A stretch of 64,000 nt of DNA from Psychroflexus lacisalsi (GTDB taxonomy: Bacteria > Bacteroidota > Bacteroidia > Flavobacteriales > Flavobacteriaceae): NCBI RefSeq assembly GCF_020164495.1, contig NZ_JAIQYZ010000001.1:620001-684000 (forward strand). The letters are read 5' to 3'. The notes under the pieces were generated by a model. The model was not told the DNA's origin. It searched no databases and saw nothing but the letters and a program-made list of their open reading frames with translations. Position 1 is the stretch's first letter; every line of letters begins with the position of its first letter. This document shows positions 1-8,823 of this stretch, piece after piece. A program made the translations under genes and the position numbers.

Positions 1-1
1 A

Positions 2-130
2 GATCTTGAGCATTGCGCTTATCCTGTTCTGCGGCATAGAGTGATTGTGAATTTTAAATCTGAGGCAGAAAACATTACATCCGATAAGGTAACTTCGGAA
101 TTATTGGGATCTATATTTCCTTCAAAATAA
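2..130 (+). CDS. MoxR family ATPase, C-terminal end (partial)
   Basis: The first 43 codons read open to a TAA stop and are cut off at the left edge of the window. The segment LRHRVIVNF followed by an acidic stretch and ITSDKV is typical of the end of MoxR-type AAA+ ATPases, whose last residues form the lid domain. In Bacteroidota this ATPase heads operons with a DUF58 protein and Bat proteins, and the next gene here is DUF58, starting 9 bp downstream. MoxR proteins are thought to act as chaperone-like ATPases for vWA/DUF58 partners. The call rests on a short tail plus gene order. Confidence 0.75.
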   Translation, partial: DLEHCAYPVLRHRVIVNFKSEAENITSDKVTSELLGSIFPSK

Positions 131-139
131 ATAATTAAA

Positions 140-1036
140 GTGAAGCAAGACTATCGGCTATTACTAAAACCAGAAATTATCAATAGTGTAAGTGGCTTGG
201 CTCTTATTTCTAGAGTTGTTGTAGAGGGACATTTGTCTGGTTTAAACCATAGCCGAAGTTTGGGTTCGGGAATGGAATTTAGCCAGTACCGTGGCTATGA
301 AGTCGGTGATGATATGCGACTTCTGGATTGGAAAATGCTGGCAAGGTCGGGAAGATACTACATCAAGCAATCTGAGATAGAAACCAATATCTCTGTAAAG
401 TTTATTCTCGATGCCAGCAAATCTATGCAGCATGAAGAAAAAGGAATGACCAAAATGGATTTTGCTAGAGTTCTAACAGCTTCTTTAGCCTGGCTAGCTC
501 AATCTCAGGGTGATGCAGTGGGTTTATTTGCTCTGAATGAGCACAATTTATATGCGTTACAAGCACGTGTTCAAAAAAAGTATTTCAAACGTTTACTACA
601 AGAATTAATCAATATTGAATCTAGAGGGAAATGGCCCAAAGATCCACAAGTTTTTGAGAAATTACACAGTCGAAGTCAAAAGGAACTTATTTTCTTTATT
701 TCAGATTTACATGAAGAAGCATCGGAGTTGACCAATGTTATTACAAGATTGAAAACTTCCAGAAATGAAGTGGTTGTTCTTCATATTTTAGGTAGTGATG
801 AATTAGAATTCAATTACAAAGGCGCTCTCACATTTGAGGATTTGGAAACGGGAACCAAACTAGAACTTGATGCAGAAAAAGCGCGTCCTTCGTATTTAAA
901 ATCTTTAGAGGATTCCATAAAAGCTACCAGAGACATTTTATTAGCCAACGCTATAAGCTATCAACTCTTTCGACTCGATGATCCCATTGGAGAAGCCCTC
1001 CAATTGTTACTAAAAAAACGTACCAACTTGATGTAA
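140..1036 (+). CDS. DUF58 domain-containing protein (MoxR partner)
   Basis: A 298-residue soluble protein starting with GTG. It carries the DUF58 signature near residues 50-75 (YEVGDDMRLLDWK, then ARSGRYYIKQ), followed by a vWA-like fold with the metal-site-like DASKSM near residue 91. DUF58 proteins are encoded beside MoxR ATPases and are thought to be their substrates or adaptors in envelope stress or assembly. No membrane segment is visible, matching the short cytosolic DUF58 form. It sits 9 bp after the MoxR gene and 1 bp before the next gene, so it is clearly within an operon. The exact function of this family is not settled. Confidence 0.9.
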   Translation: MKQDYRLLLKPEIINSVSGLALISRVVVEGHLSGLNHSRSLGSGMEFSQYRGYEVGDDMRLLDWKMLARSGRYYIKQSEIETNISVKFILDASKSMQHEEKGMTKMDFARVLTASLAWLAQSQGDAVGLFALNEHNLYALQARVQKKYFKRLLQELINIESRGKWPKDPQVFEKLHSRSQKELIFFISDLHEEASELTNVITRLKTSRNEVVVLHILGSDELEFNYKGALTFEDLETGTKLELDAEKARPSYLKSLEDSIKATRDILLANAISYQLFRLDDPIGEALQLLLKKRTNLM

Positions 1037-1037
1037 T

Positions 1038-2285
1038 ATGGTTTTTCTCAATCCTTCATTTTTTTGGGCTCTGCTAGGACTTAGCATTCCTTTGACAATC
1101 CATTTGTGGAGCAGAAAGCAAGGAAAAACTATAAAAGTTGGGAGCATTAAATTTTTGCAAGATTCAGATTCTAAAAGAAGCAGAAGCATCAAATTGAATG
1201 AACTTTGGTTGTTATTACTCAGAATACTGCTCATCACAGTCTTGGTTTTTATCATGTCTGAGCCAAGATGGAATTACAAAACTGAAAAAACACCTATCAC
1301 GTACCTGGTAGAACCTTCATTATTGGGTGTGACAAAATCCAAAACGTTTCTAGACAGTTTAGCTTCGGAGGAGGAGGTAAGATTCTTAAAATCAGATTTT
1401 CCCGCCTATGATTCCGAGTTTTTAGAAACGAAAAATTTAGAAACTCCCTACTACTGGCAATTAGCCAGAGAAATGAAGTCTTTAAAAACAGATAGTATTG
1501 TGGTTTTTACAAATGCATTTTTAAGTGGTTTAAAAGGTAAAAGGCCAGAAATTGACAAAAATATTTATTGGTTCAATCTTAATTCTGATGAATCAAAAAC
1601 TAATCTAGTTGGAGCAATACAAGATAAAAATGAGGTTGAAATTATTTCAGCAATAAGTAAAGCTGAGGTGTTTAAATTTGAAAAAGAAATACAAAGTATA
1701 AATGCTGAAAGTAGAGATTCAATTCTTATAGTTGAAAAGGATACTTTACGGATAAATATGTATTTTGAAGACAAATTTAAAACTGAAAGCAAATATTTAA
1801 AAGCGTCTTTTTTAGCTATATCAAAGTACTTGCGTCATCCTATTGAAATTCTAAATATTAAAAAAGAGGATAATCTTAAGTTGACGTCGAATAATTTATT
1901 GGTTTGGTTGAGCGATGATACTGTTCCAAAAACTGAAGGGAAAGTTTTGAAATTCAAAAAAAATATTTTCGCAAATTCACTCATTGAATCTGCGAATTTT
2001 GAAAATGAATATGACCTCACAGCAGAATTAAATTCAGAAAATAGTATTGAGGAACATTTGGGCAAGCAGCTTATTAAATTACTGCACCTTTATCCTGAAC
2101 TGAAAAAAGAAGCTGAAACTTACGACCGACGGGTTATGAATATGGAGCTCATTAAACCTAATTTTAAAGAAGGTTTTAAATTAAACTCTGAGCAAGAGAG
2201 AAAAGAGTTTTCTAATTTTTTATGGTTATTTTTTATCGTTTTACTCTTATCAGAAAGAGTATTATCAAGGTATAGAATGCAATGA
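1038..2285 (+). CDS. BatA-type N-terminal domain membrane protein
   Basis: A 415-residue protein. The N-terminus (LNPSFFWALLGLSIPLTIHLW) is the BatA N-terminal membrane segment, followed by a short loop and a second membrane helix near residues 55-77. A long periplasmic or cytoplasmic region follows, and a last hydrophobic helix lies at about 392-410. Many relatives have a vWA domain after the second helix, but no MIDAS-like DxSxS motif is visible here. The gene overlaps the next one by 4 bp (ATGA), which suggests coupled translation. It is probably part of a membrane complex with the two following proteins. Confidence 0.8.
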   Translation: MVFLNPSFFWALLGLSIPLTIHLWSRKQGKTIKVGSIKFLQDSDSKRSRSIKLNELWLLLLRILLITVLVFIMSEPRWNYKTEKTPITYLVEPSLLGVTKSKTFLDSLASEEEVRFLKSDFPAYDSEFLETKNLETPYYWQLAREMKSLKTDSIVVFTNAFLSGLKGKRPEIDKNIYWFNLNSDESKTNLVGAIQDKNEVEIISAISKAEVFKFEKEIQSINAESRDSILIVEKDTLRINMYFEDKFKTESKYLKASFLAISKYLRHPIEILNIKKEDNLKLTSNNLLVWLSDDTVPKTEGKVLKFKKNIFANSLIESANFENEYDLTAELNSENSIEEHLGKQLIKLLHLYPELKKEAETYDRRVMNMELIKPNFKEGFKLNSEQERKEFSNFLWLFFIVLLLSERVLSRYRMQ

Positions 2286-4513
2286 AACAAACAGGAAAAA
2301 GCATATTGATTAGGTTTCAAAAGCAATGGCAAATTTGGTTGTGGCTTGAAGTTTTTTTGTATGCTTTCAGCTCAGCTATTTTAGTCTGGTTCTTAACCCA
2401 AAATTGGTTTTTGAGCTTGATAAGTTTTGCACTGATTTTTGTTATGGCACTGTTATTTAAAAAACCATGGGAGATCGACTTAGAAAAAACTAGTAATTAC
2501 ATTGATGCAAGCTCTAATAAACTAGAATATAGTAGTTGGTTATTGTTACAAGAACCGACTGAACTTAGTGGACTGGCAAAACTTCAGCAACAAAAAATAT
2601 CAAATGCTTTAGAAGCCGAAATAAAAAGAATAAAACCAGAACATCACCTTAAAACGGCGATTATCACATCGGTACTTTTAGTTGTTATAGGTTATCTAGG
2701 ATTTTATACTGGGATTTCTGAGATCTTCAATTTCAATAGAAATGCAATTTCAGAAGAAGAAAATATGAGTTTTGAGCCAATCGATTTTTTAGCTGTTAAA
2801 CAACAGGTCCCAGTATTGAAAAATCAATTAGTTACCATCAATCATCCTTCATACACGGGTTTGACAACTACATCCACTTCAAAAATGAACATCAAAGCTT
2901 TGGAGGGCTCAAGAGTGACTTGGAATCTTCAATTTGATGCCTCGGTAGATAGTGTTAGCCTTGAAAGCATGGGTAAACATAGGAAAATGATGAAAACCAA
3001 TCTGAGTTTTTCGGGAAGTACTACTTTGAATAATTCTGGGTTTTATAATTTCAAATTTACCGATACCTCCGGAGCTACTTATTCCTCAGACCTTTTTACC
3101 ATAGAAGTCATAAAAGACAAAACACCAGTTATTCGTCTAGACAATTTGAAACAATTTACTTCTTTCGAATATACCGATAATAAAGTTTTAAACTTTGGTG
3201 CTCTTATCATAGATGATTTCGGAGTAGCAAACGCTCATATCATAGCAACAGTGAGTAAAGGAACTGGAGAATCTGTAAAATTCAGAGAGGAACAATTGGA
3301 ATTTGATACACCGGTGTCAAGTGGAAAAAAGCAATTGAATCTGTCTAAAACCATAGATCTGGATCAGATGAATATGGAGCCGGGTGATGAACTTTATTTT
3401 TATATAGAAGCTAAAGATCTGAAACAACCAAAGGAGAATACTGCCAGAAGTGAAACTTACTTTGCGGTTATCAAAGACACAATTAATTATGGGCCTGGCG
3501 TAGAAGGAGGTCTTGGTGTAGATTTGATGCCCGATTATTTTAGAAGTCAGCGGCAATTGATCATTGATACAGAAAAACTGATAGCTCAAAGCGGAAAAAT
3601 ATCAAAAGAAGAATTTAATTCAACTAGTAATGATTTGGGTTTTGATCAAAAATCACTTCGTTTAAAATATGGTCAATTTATGGGAGATGAAGCTGAAGGG
3701 GCAATTGCAAATGGTGGAGAAATAATAGAAGATAATGACCACGATCATGATCAAGAAGAAGATCCTCTAACAGAATATTCTCATGCTCACGATAGTGACA
3801 ACGAGCATAACCTTGTCGCAGATAGTCACGATCATGACCAAGATGAAAACAAGGAAGAGGAAGGTCCCCTGGCAGACTATTTACACGATCATGGCGATCC
3901 TGAATCATCAAGTTTATTTACAGACAGCCTTAAGAGTAAATTACGTCAAGCGTTAAATATCATGTGGGATGCAGAGTTGCACTTGCGACTTTATAAACCA
4001 GAAAAGTCATTGCCTTATCAATATGAAGCTTTGGAGTTGATACAGGAGATTAAAAACAGCGCAAGAATTTATGTGCACCGCATAGGTTTTGATCCGCCAC
4101 CAATAAAAGAAAACGCCAGATTATCGGGAGACCTCAAGGATATTGATAATTTCAATAAAAAAGAAGAACGGGACGATTTAGATCAATACCTTTCTATAAA
4201 ACAAACTATTCTGAGACTGGAAGAGTTAAAAATTTCAGATTCAAAACCCAAGGATACAGATAGAAAGCTCTTTAAGAAAGCTGGGAATGAGCTTGCAAAA
4301 AAGGCCATTGCTGAGCCTGGAAGGTTTTTGAAAACACTTCAGCAATTGAAACAATTGGGAGAGAGACAGCAAATATCTCAGGAATTAATAATTGAAGTTC
4401 AAAAAGGACTTCTGAAAGCATTGCCTAAAATTGCTCTAGAACCCCAGCGGCAAGGTAGTTTCGGTGGTAAACTCAACGAATTAGTCTTAAAAGAACTAGA
4501 ATTGAATGAATGA
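2282..4513 (+). CDS. DUF4175-like membrane protein with His/Asp-rich insert
   Basis: A 743-residue protein. Two hydrophobic helices lie at about 20-55 and one at about 120-142, followed by a long extracytoplasmic part with Ig-like beta character and a helical C-terminus rich in Lys, Glu and Gln. It resembles the large DUF4175-type proteins found in MoxR/Bat operons of Bacteroidota. Residues about 480-540 form a low-complexity insert with repeated His-Asp-His-Asp clusters between acidic runs, which looks metal-binding. The start overlaps the previous gene by 4 bp and the end overlaps the next gene by 8 bp. Its biochemical role is unknown; the family name is from overall architecture. Confidence 0.7.
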   Translation: MKQTGKSILIRFQKQWQIWLWLEVFLYAFSSAILVWFLTQNWFLSLISFALIFVMALLFKKPWEIDLEKTSNYIDASSNKLEYSSWLLLQEPTELSGLAKLQQQKISNALEAEIKRIKPEHHLKTAIITSVLLVVIGYLGFYTGISEIFNFNRNAISEEENMSFEPIDFLAVKQQVPVLKNQLVTINHPSYTGLTTTSTSKMNIKALEGSRVTWNLQFDASVDSVSLESMGKHRKMMKTNLSFSGSTTLNNSGFYNFKFTDTSGATYSSDLFTIEVIKDKTPVIRLDNLKQFTSFEYTDNKVLNFGALIIDDFGVANAHIIATVSKGTGESVKFREEQLEFDTPVSSGKKQLNLSKTIDLDQMNMEPGDELYFYIEAKDLKQPKENTARSETYFAVIKDTINYGPGVEGGLGVDLMPDYFRSQRQLIIDTEKLIAQSGKISKEEFNSTSNDLGFDQKSLRLKYGQFMGDEAEGAIANGGEIIEDNDHDHDQEEDPLTEYSHAHDSDNEHNLVADSHDHDQDENKEEEGPLADYLHDHGDPESSSLFTDSLKSKLRQALNIMWDAELHLRLYKPEKSLPYQYEALELIQEIKNSARIYVHRIGFDPPPIKENARLSGDLKDIDNFNKKEERDDLDQYLSIKQTILRLEELKISDSKPKDTDRKLFKKAGNELAKKAIAEPGRFLKTLQQLKQLGERQQISQELIIEVQKGLLKALPKIALEPQRQGSFGGKLNELVLKELELNE

Positions 4514-6251
4514 TAATCTTACATTTTTAAACGCTGCCTGGGTTTGGCCTGCACTTATTTTTTGGTTGATTTCAATTTTAGTTTTCATCTGGAAAGAATG
4601 GACATCTCCAAGAAACAAAGGCTTTATAGTAAAAGTTGTTCTGATCTTTTTTTCGGTGTCTTCTTTAGCTCTGTTGGCTTTAAAACCAGCTATTTTGAAA
4701 GAAGTTAATGAAGGAAGAGTTGTAATTACCACTGATAACTTTAAGCAAACTCAATTGGATAGCTTAAAAAAGACTTATCGAAACCTAAAAGTGATAGATT
4801 ATAATAACGACGAATCTCTGCTGGGACTTGTGAATTCTGAAGAAATTTTTGTTTTAGGCAGTGGGATTGCAAGTTATGATTTGTGGTCTTTAGAAAATAC
4901 AACAGCGACTTATTTGTCTGGTCATGAGTTGTCGGGTATAATTAAGTTAAATTATAAACAGGAAAATAAAGTTGGTAATCAGCTTGATGTCAAGGGTATT
5001 TTCGCAAATCGAAGATTTAAAAACCGACTGGTACTCCAAGATGCTGCAGGAACTGCTTTGGACTCTGCGGTTTTTGGCTCTAAGGAGAAAGAGGGCTTTC
5101 AGCTTTCAACCACCTTGAAGGTTTCTGGGAATTATGTTTTTAGTATTATAGAAAAAGATTCTTTAGGTGAAGTGCTAAACCGAAATGCCTTACCGGTAAA
5201 AATTCAGAAAAGGAAGGCTCCAAGAATTTTAATTCTGAATACCTACCCAACATTTGAAATCAAATATTTAAAAAACTTTTTAGCTGACTTAGGTCATGAA
5301 GTTACCGTTAAAAACCGGATCACTACAGGAAGATATAAGTTTGAATTTTTTAATGCTGAACAAATGAATCTAAGGAGTCTGAATTCTTCAAATTTGGGAG
5401 GTTTTGACTTAGTTATATTAGATTCCGGGTTTTTAAAAACCCTTTCCAACTCAGAGCGAAATGCTTTACAAAAATCAATAAAAGCAACGGGATTAGGACT
5501 TTTTATACTAGGAGAAGCTAAGGCTTTAAATAATTTGGGCGATTTTTCAGTCTTCACTCTACAGCCTGTTTCAACCTTAGAAGTAGGCTTTGACGAGCTT
5601 AAAACAGTGAGGTTGACAACTCAGCCTTTCCGGCTTAAACAAGAATTTGGTTTGGAAGAAATTCATACCTTAAATGCTTCAATTTTTAGCGCCTATAAAA
5701 GGTCAGGACAGGGAAGAATTGGTACTACAATGCTGCAAAATACCTGGCAGTTGTTACTAGACGGAAAACAAGAAGCTTACCAGCAAATTTGGTCAGACAT
5801 TATTGAGCAACTCAGTAAAAGAGAATTTTTATTAGCTTCATTTTCATCAGTAGATAAGTTTGTCCTAAAGGATGAACCTTTCACTTTTCAGTTAAGAACT
5901 TCAAAGGAAAATCCAATAATTTTAGATCAATATGACCACCTGATTCCATTAAAACAAGATTTAAATGTTTCAGAAACATGGAGTGGAGTGACCTATCCTT
6001 TGTCCCTTGGGTGGCAACGATTAAACATGGAACAAGATTCAACCTCAAGTTTTGAATATTATGTCCACCAATCGGATAGCTGGAAATCCTTACGACATTA
6101 CCAAACTCAACAAGCTAACATGAAATTCTTCCAAGAGAAGTTTAGAGGCAGTAAGGATATTGATCAAACATATGTTGCTATACATCCATTTTGGTTTTTT
6201 GGTATTTTTATCTTTAGTATGACTGGTTTGTGGTTGCTGCCAAAATTGTAA
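4506..6251 (+). CDS. Large membrane protein of the Bat operon, amidotransferase-like fold
   Basis: A 581-residue protein with two N-terminal membrane helices (about 10-30 and 38-62) and one at the extreme C-terminus (about 560-578). The middle contains a Rossmann-like segment (PRILILNTYPTFEIKYLKNFL, then a stretch starting GGFDLVILDSGF), which resembles the class I glutamine amidotransferase-like fold often seen in large Bat-operon proteins. No clear catalytic Cys-His-Glu triad is visible, so an enzymatic role is doubtful. It is the last gene of the operon. About 200 bp separate it from the convergent dabA gene. Confidence 0.6.
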   Translation: MNDNLTFLNAAWVWPALIFWLISILVFIWKEWTSPRNKGFIVKVVLIFFSVSSLALLALKPAILKEVNEGRVVITTDNFKQTQLDSLKKTYRNLKVIDYNNDESLLGLVNSEEIFVLGSGIASYDLWSLENTTATYLSGHELSGIIKLNYKQENKVGNQLDVKGIFANRRFKNRLVLQDAAGTALDSAVFGSKEKEGFQLSTTLKVSGNYVFSIIEKDSLGEVLNRNALPVKIQKRKAPRILILNTYPTFEIKYLKNFLADLGHEVTVKNRITTGRYKFEFFNAEQMNLRSLNSSNLGGFDLVILDSGFLKTLSNSERNALQKSIKATGLGLFILGEAKALNNLGDFSVFTLQPVSTLEVGFDELKTVRLTTQPFRLKQEFGLEEIHTLNASIFSAYKRSGQGRIGTTMLQNTWQLLLDGKQEAYQQIWSDIIEQLSKREFLLASFSSVDKFVLKDEPFTFQLRTSKENPIILDQYDHLIPLKQDLNVSETWSGVTYPLSLGWQRLNMEQDSTSSFEYYVHQSDSWKSLRHYQTQQANMKFFQEKFRGSKDIDQTYVAIHPFWFFGIFIFSMTGLWLLPKL

Positions 6252-6364
6252 TTTGAAGGTGAGTGAAATAAATATTTCAGTTTTTTGGGTCATTTAAAAT
6301 TCTCAGATTTAAAGCATTGAGGTTTGTTTTGGCAAATCTGCGAAATTGATATCCTTTTTATAGT

Positions 6365-6400
6365 AAAAAAGTGGTGGGAATTCTCAAGAATTCCCACCAC
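6365..6400 (-). terminator. Rho-independent terminator of the dab operon
   Basis: A perfect 14-bp inverted repeat (GTGGTGGGAATTCT and its complement) lies at 6371-6400 with a 2-nt loop. Read on the minus strand it is followed by six T residues at 6370-6365. It lies about 60 bp after the dabA stop. The plus-strand side has no T-run, so it mainly serves the minus-strand operon. Confidence 0.85.
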
Positions 6401-6458
6401 AATGGACTAACTAACAAATGATTAAACTTTGGATAAAGTTTTTAATTGATGTTAATAT

Positions 6459-8819
6459 CTATCGAATAGTCTGTAATTGGTTTTCAGCAACTTTTTCTGA
6501 AGCTTCCCAATGTAAGTTTTGCTCATACTTCATGATCTTATTAGAATCAGTAGGATCTATCACCAGTAAATAAATCCATTCGTTATCCAGTAAAGATCTG
6601 AGGTTTTCATTTTTCTTTAAAATGGAAGTTATCCTATCTTTTGGAGCCTGAATGTAAACCGACAACCTCAAAGGCTTGTGATAGGCTTTTTGATCGGTTT
6701 CGTTGATTGACTGCAAAGGTAATCCTCGTTTCAAATCACCACCATTTCCTTGCATGACTCCAAATCTTCCTGTGACATTATGAGTGATTTTTGTGCCTCC
6801 GCCATAATTATCGTTATCTACAGATGAGAAGTAGTAATGGTTGTTAATCCATTGCGTCACCACCATTGGCCCTTGCATGATACCTTCCAAAGCTTTTCCT
6901 TCTGTATCCATTTCCCAATCGTAAGAATGAAGGAAACAATTTCCATCCAAGTTGATGCTTTTAGATAAAGATCGTGGTCCAACGATAAATCCGGCATTTT
7001 TAGCAAGTCCCCATTCAGGCCTGGTTTCAGACCAGTCGTTTGTTTTTTTATAGGCCGCTTTTATGCTGCTATTTGAATCTCCTAGACGTTCAGTTATTGC
7101 TGAGTGCTGGGCTTTTAGAAGATTTCCCTTCAGTTTTGATAATTGATCTTTATGCGACGTAGGCAATTCAGAGTCGAATATGACGATCTCATCCGTGGTG
7201 GTGTTATGCTCCGCTCCCAGGAAGAATGTAGAATCTGGTATAAGGACATTCTGTTCTTTTAAAGCTTCTCTCACTTCGGGTTGGTTTGCCAGTTTGGCTA
7301 ACATTCGGGCATTATGTCTTCCGGGACTGGCTGCGCATGCACCACAATCTAAACTGGATCCAAAAGGATTGTTCGCAGAATGACTACCATGACCTACGAA
7401 AAGAATCAATGGCGAAAAGGTTTTCCAACCGGTCAAATCGAAGGCAGATTTTACGATAGCTGTTTTTTCTCCCAGACTTATACCTTCGATAGCAGATGAA
7501 TTGTTGATGGATTGTATATCTGGATTACAGCTTCCCTCGAAAGATTTTTTTTCTTTCTTTTTAGAATTATAAAGTCGGTCTGGCATGAGTGTTCTTAGAA
7601 AAAGGGAAACGCCATAAAAGAAACCCGAACCTTCCACGTAGCCAAATGCTGAAGGTAGCATGTGTTTCATACGTTTCAGGAAGTAATGCGTAAATTTTTC
7701 TCTTTCCTGGCGTCTGTGGTAGTTGTCTATTTCTTCCTGGTTTTCATTTTTGGCTTTTTCGGATACTTTATATGCCGAAGCTAAAATGGGTGGACATGAT
7801 TTTTTGACAATCCCATCACTTAAATTTTCGTAATCCATAGCAATTCCAAAAAAGCCAGCATATCCAAAAGTCTCATAATCCCCTTTGGATTCCACATGTC
7901 GTCGAATCAATTCTGATCTTGTATCGATACAAAATACCAGTTGAGCTTCAGGAGTCTTAGCTTTGGTTGTAGATGTGGAAGTATTGTCAGAAGTTTCAAG
8001 AATAGTATTTAGTTCTTTGGATAACTTGTTTTGCCATGTTTTTTCCCATGCTTTTAACCACAGGTATTGAAGGTCACTTTTTTCATTTTTTACTGAATGA
8101 TTTATCTCGGTGTTTAAGAGTTTGAAATCAAGATTATTAGCTATTGAAAGTCTTACAGCTAGATAATCTTCCAAAGTAATTTTGAATTTATTTTGCCATT
8201 CTGAATTTGTTTCTGCTCTATATTTGATGTAGCCCGTCCATCCTGGTAGGGCAGATAAATGCTGCTCCAGAATTTTTACTTGTTCTTCTTCAGTATAATT
8301 ATTTAATAATTCCTCCAAAGCTTCAAGATTTTCTTCAGGTAAAGCAACTAAAGCTTTTAAGTTGAATTCCTGATCGTAACGAACTAGGGCTCTCCAGGCT
8401 TTATAAAATCCTTTTTCTTTATTGGGCATACTCCATTCAGCAAGCCCTTCATCCATAAAAGTCATCAGCCATTTAATGACAAGTCTATCAACTTCATGAT
8501 GAGGATTTTTTGATTCTGTAATTTGAGATTCCATCTGAGAGAGACTCTCTTCAGCTGAAAAATTTATTCCATTTTTTTTGAAAAGATCACTCAATTCCTG
8601 CTCATCAATTTCTCCCTGATGCCATGCATTTCTGAAGGTAGATACGCCTGGGAGAAGATGTCCACCAACTAGTTGCTCCGCCTCTGTAGTGGCTTGCTTA
8701 AAATGCCTGTTTTCATAACCAGTCAGCGGGTTTGAGGTTACAAAAGCATATAGTGGCCATGTTTTGCCAATCACATGAGATGTAGAATCAATCTTTTGTA
8801 GAATGGTGTCTCGTTTCAT
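6459..8819 (-). CDS. dabA: Inorganic carbon transporter subunit DabA (DUF2309)
   Basis: A 786-residue cytoplasmic/peripheral protein that pairs with DabB in the DAB system, which accumulates inorganic carbon using the cation gradient. DabA is a distant beta-carbonic-anhydrase-like zinc protein. The four zinc/active-site positions known from the Halothiobacillus protein are recognisable: Cys297 and Asp299 in CIDTRSE, His477 in FVGHGS, and Cys492 in SLDCGAC. The His-Cys spacing of 15 matches the known protein. Length is typical. It lies 4 bp downstream of dabB and ends in a strong terminator. A heterotrophic flavobacterium may use it to feed carboxylases under CO2 limitation. Confidence 0.93.
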   Translation of the reverse strand: MKRDTILQKIDSTSHVIGKTWPLYAFVTSNPLTGYENRHFKQATTEAEQLVGGHLLPGVSTFRNAWHQGEIDEQELSDLFKKNGINFSAEESLSQMESQITESKNPHHEVDRLVIKWLMTFMDEGLAEWSMPNKEKGFYKAWRALVRYDQEFNLKALVALPEENLEALEELLNNYTEEEQVKILEQHLSALPGWTGYIKYRAETNSEWQNKFKITLEDYLAVRLSIANNLDFKLLNTEINHSVKNEKSDLQYLWLKAWEKTWQNKLSKELNTILETSDNTSTSTTKAKTPEAQLVFCIDTRSELIRRHVESKGDYETFGYAGFFGIAMDYENLSDGIVKKSCPPILASAYKVSEKAKNENQEEIDNYHRRQEREKFTHYFLKRMKHMLPSAFGYVEGSGFFYGVSLFLRTLMPDRLYNSKKKEKKSFEGSCNPDIQSINNSSAIEGISLGEKTAIVKSAFDLTGWKTFSPLILFVGHGSHSANNPFGSSLDCGACAASPGRHNARMLAKLANQPEVREALKEQNVLIPDSTFFLGAEHNTTTDEIVIFDSELPTSHKDQLSKLKGNLLKAQHSAITERLGDSNSSIKAAYKKTNDWSETRPEWGLAKNAGFIVGPRSLSKSINLDGNCFLHSYDWEMDTEGKALEGIMQGPMVVTQWINNHYYFSSVDNDNYGGGTKITHNVTGRFGVMQGNGGDLKRGLPLQSINETDQKAYHKPLRLSVYIQAPKDRITSILKKNENLRSLLDNEWIYLLVIDPTDSNKIMKYEQNLHWEASEKVAENQLQTIR

Positions 8820-8823
8820 AAAT

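Noticed and set aside
3678-3911. A His-rich minus-strand reading frame of 77 codons
   Set aside because: It is the antisense of the His/Asp-rich insert of the DUF4175-like gene and has no signal, start context or homologous pattern.
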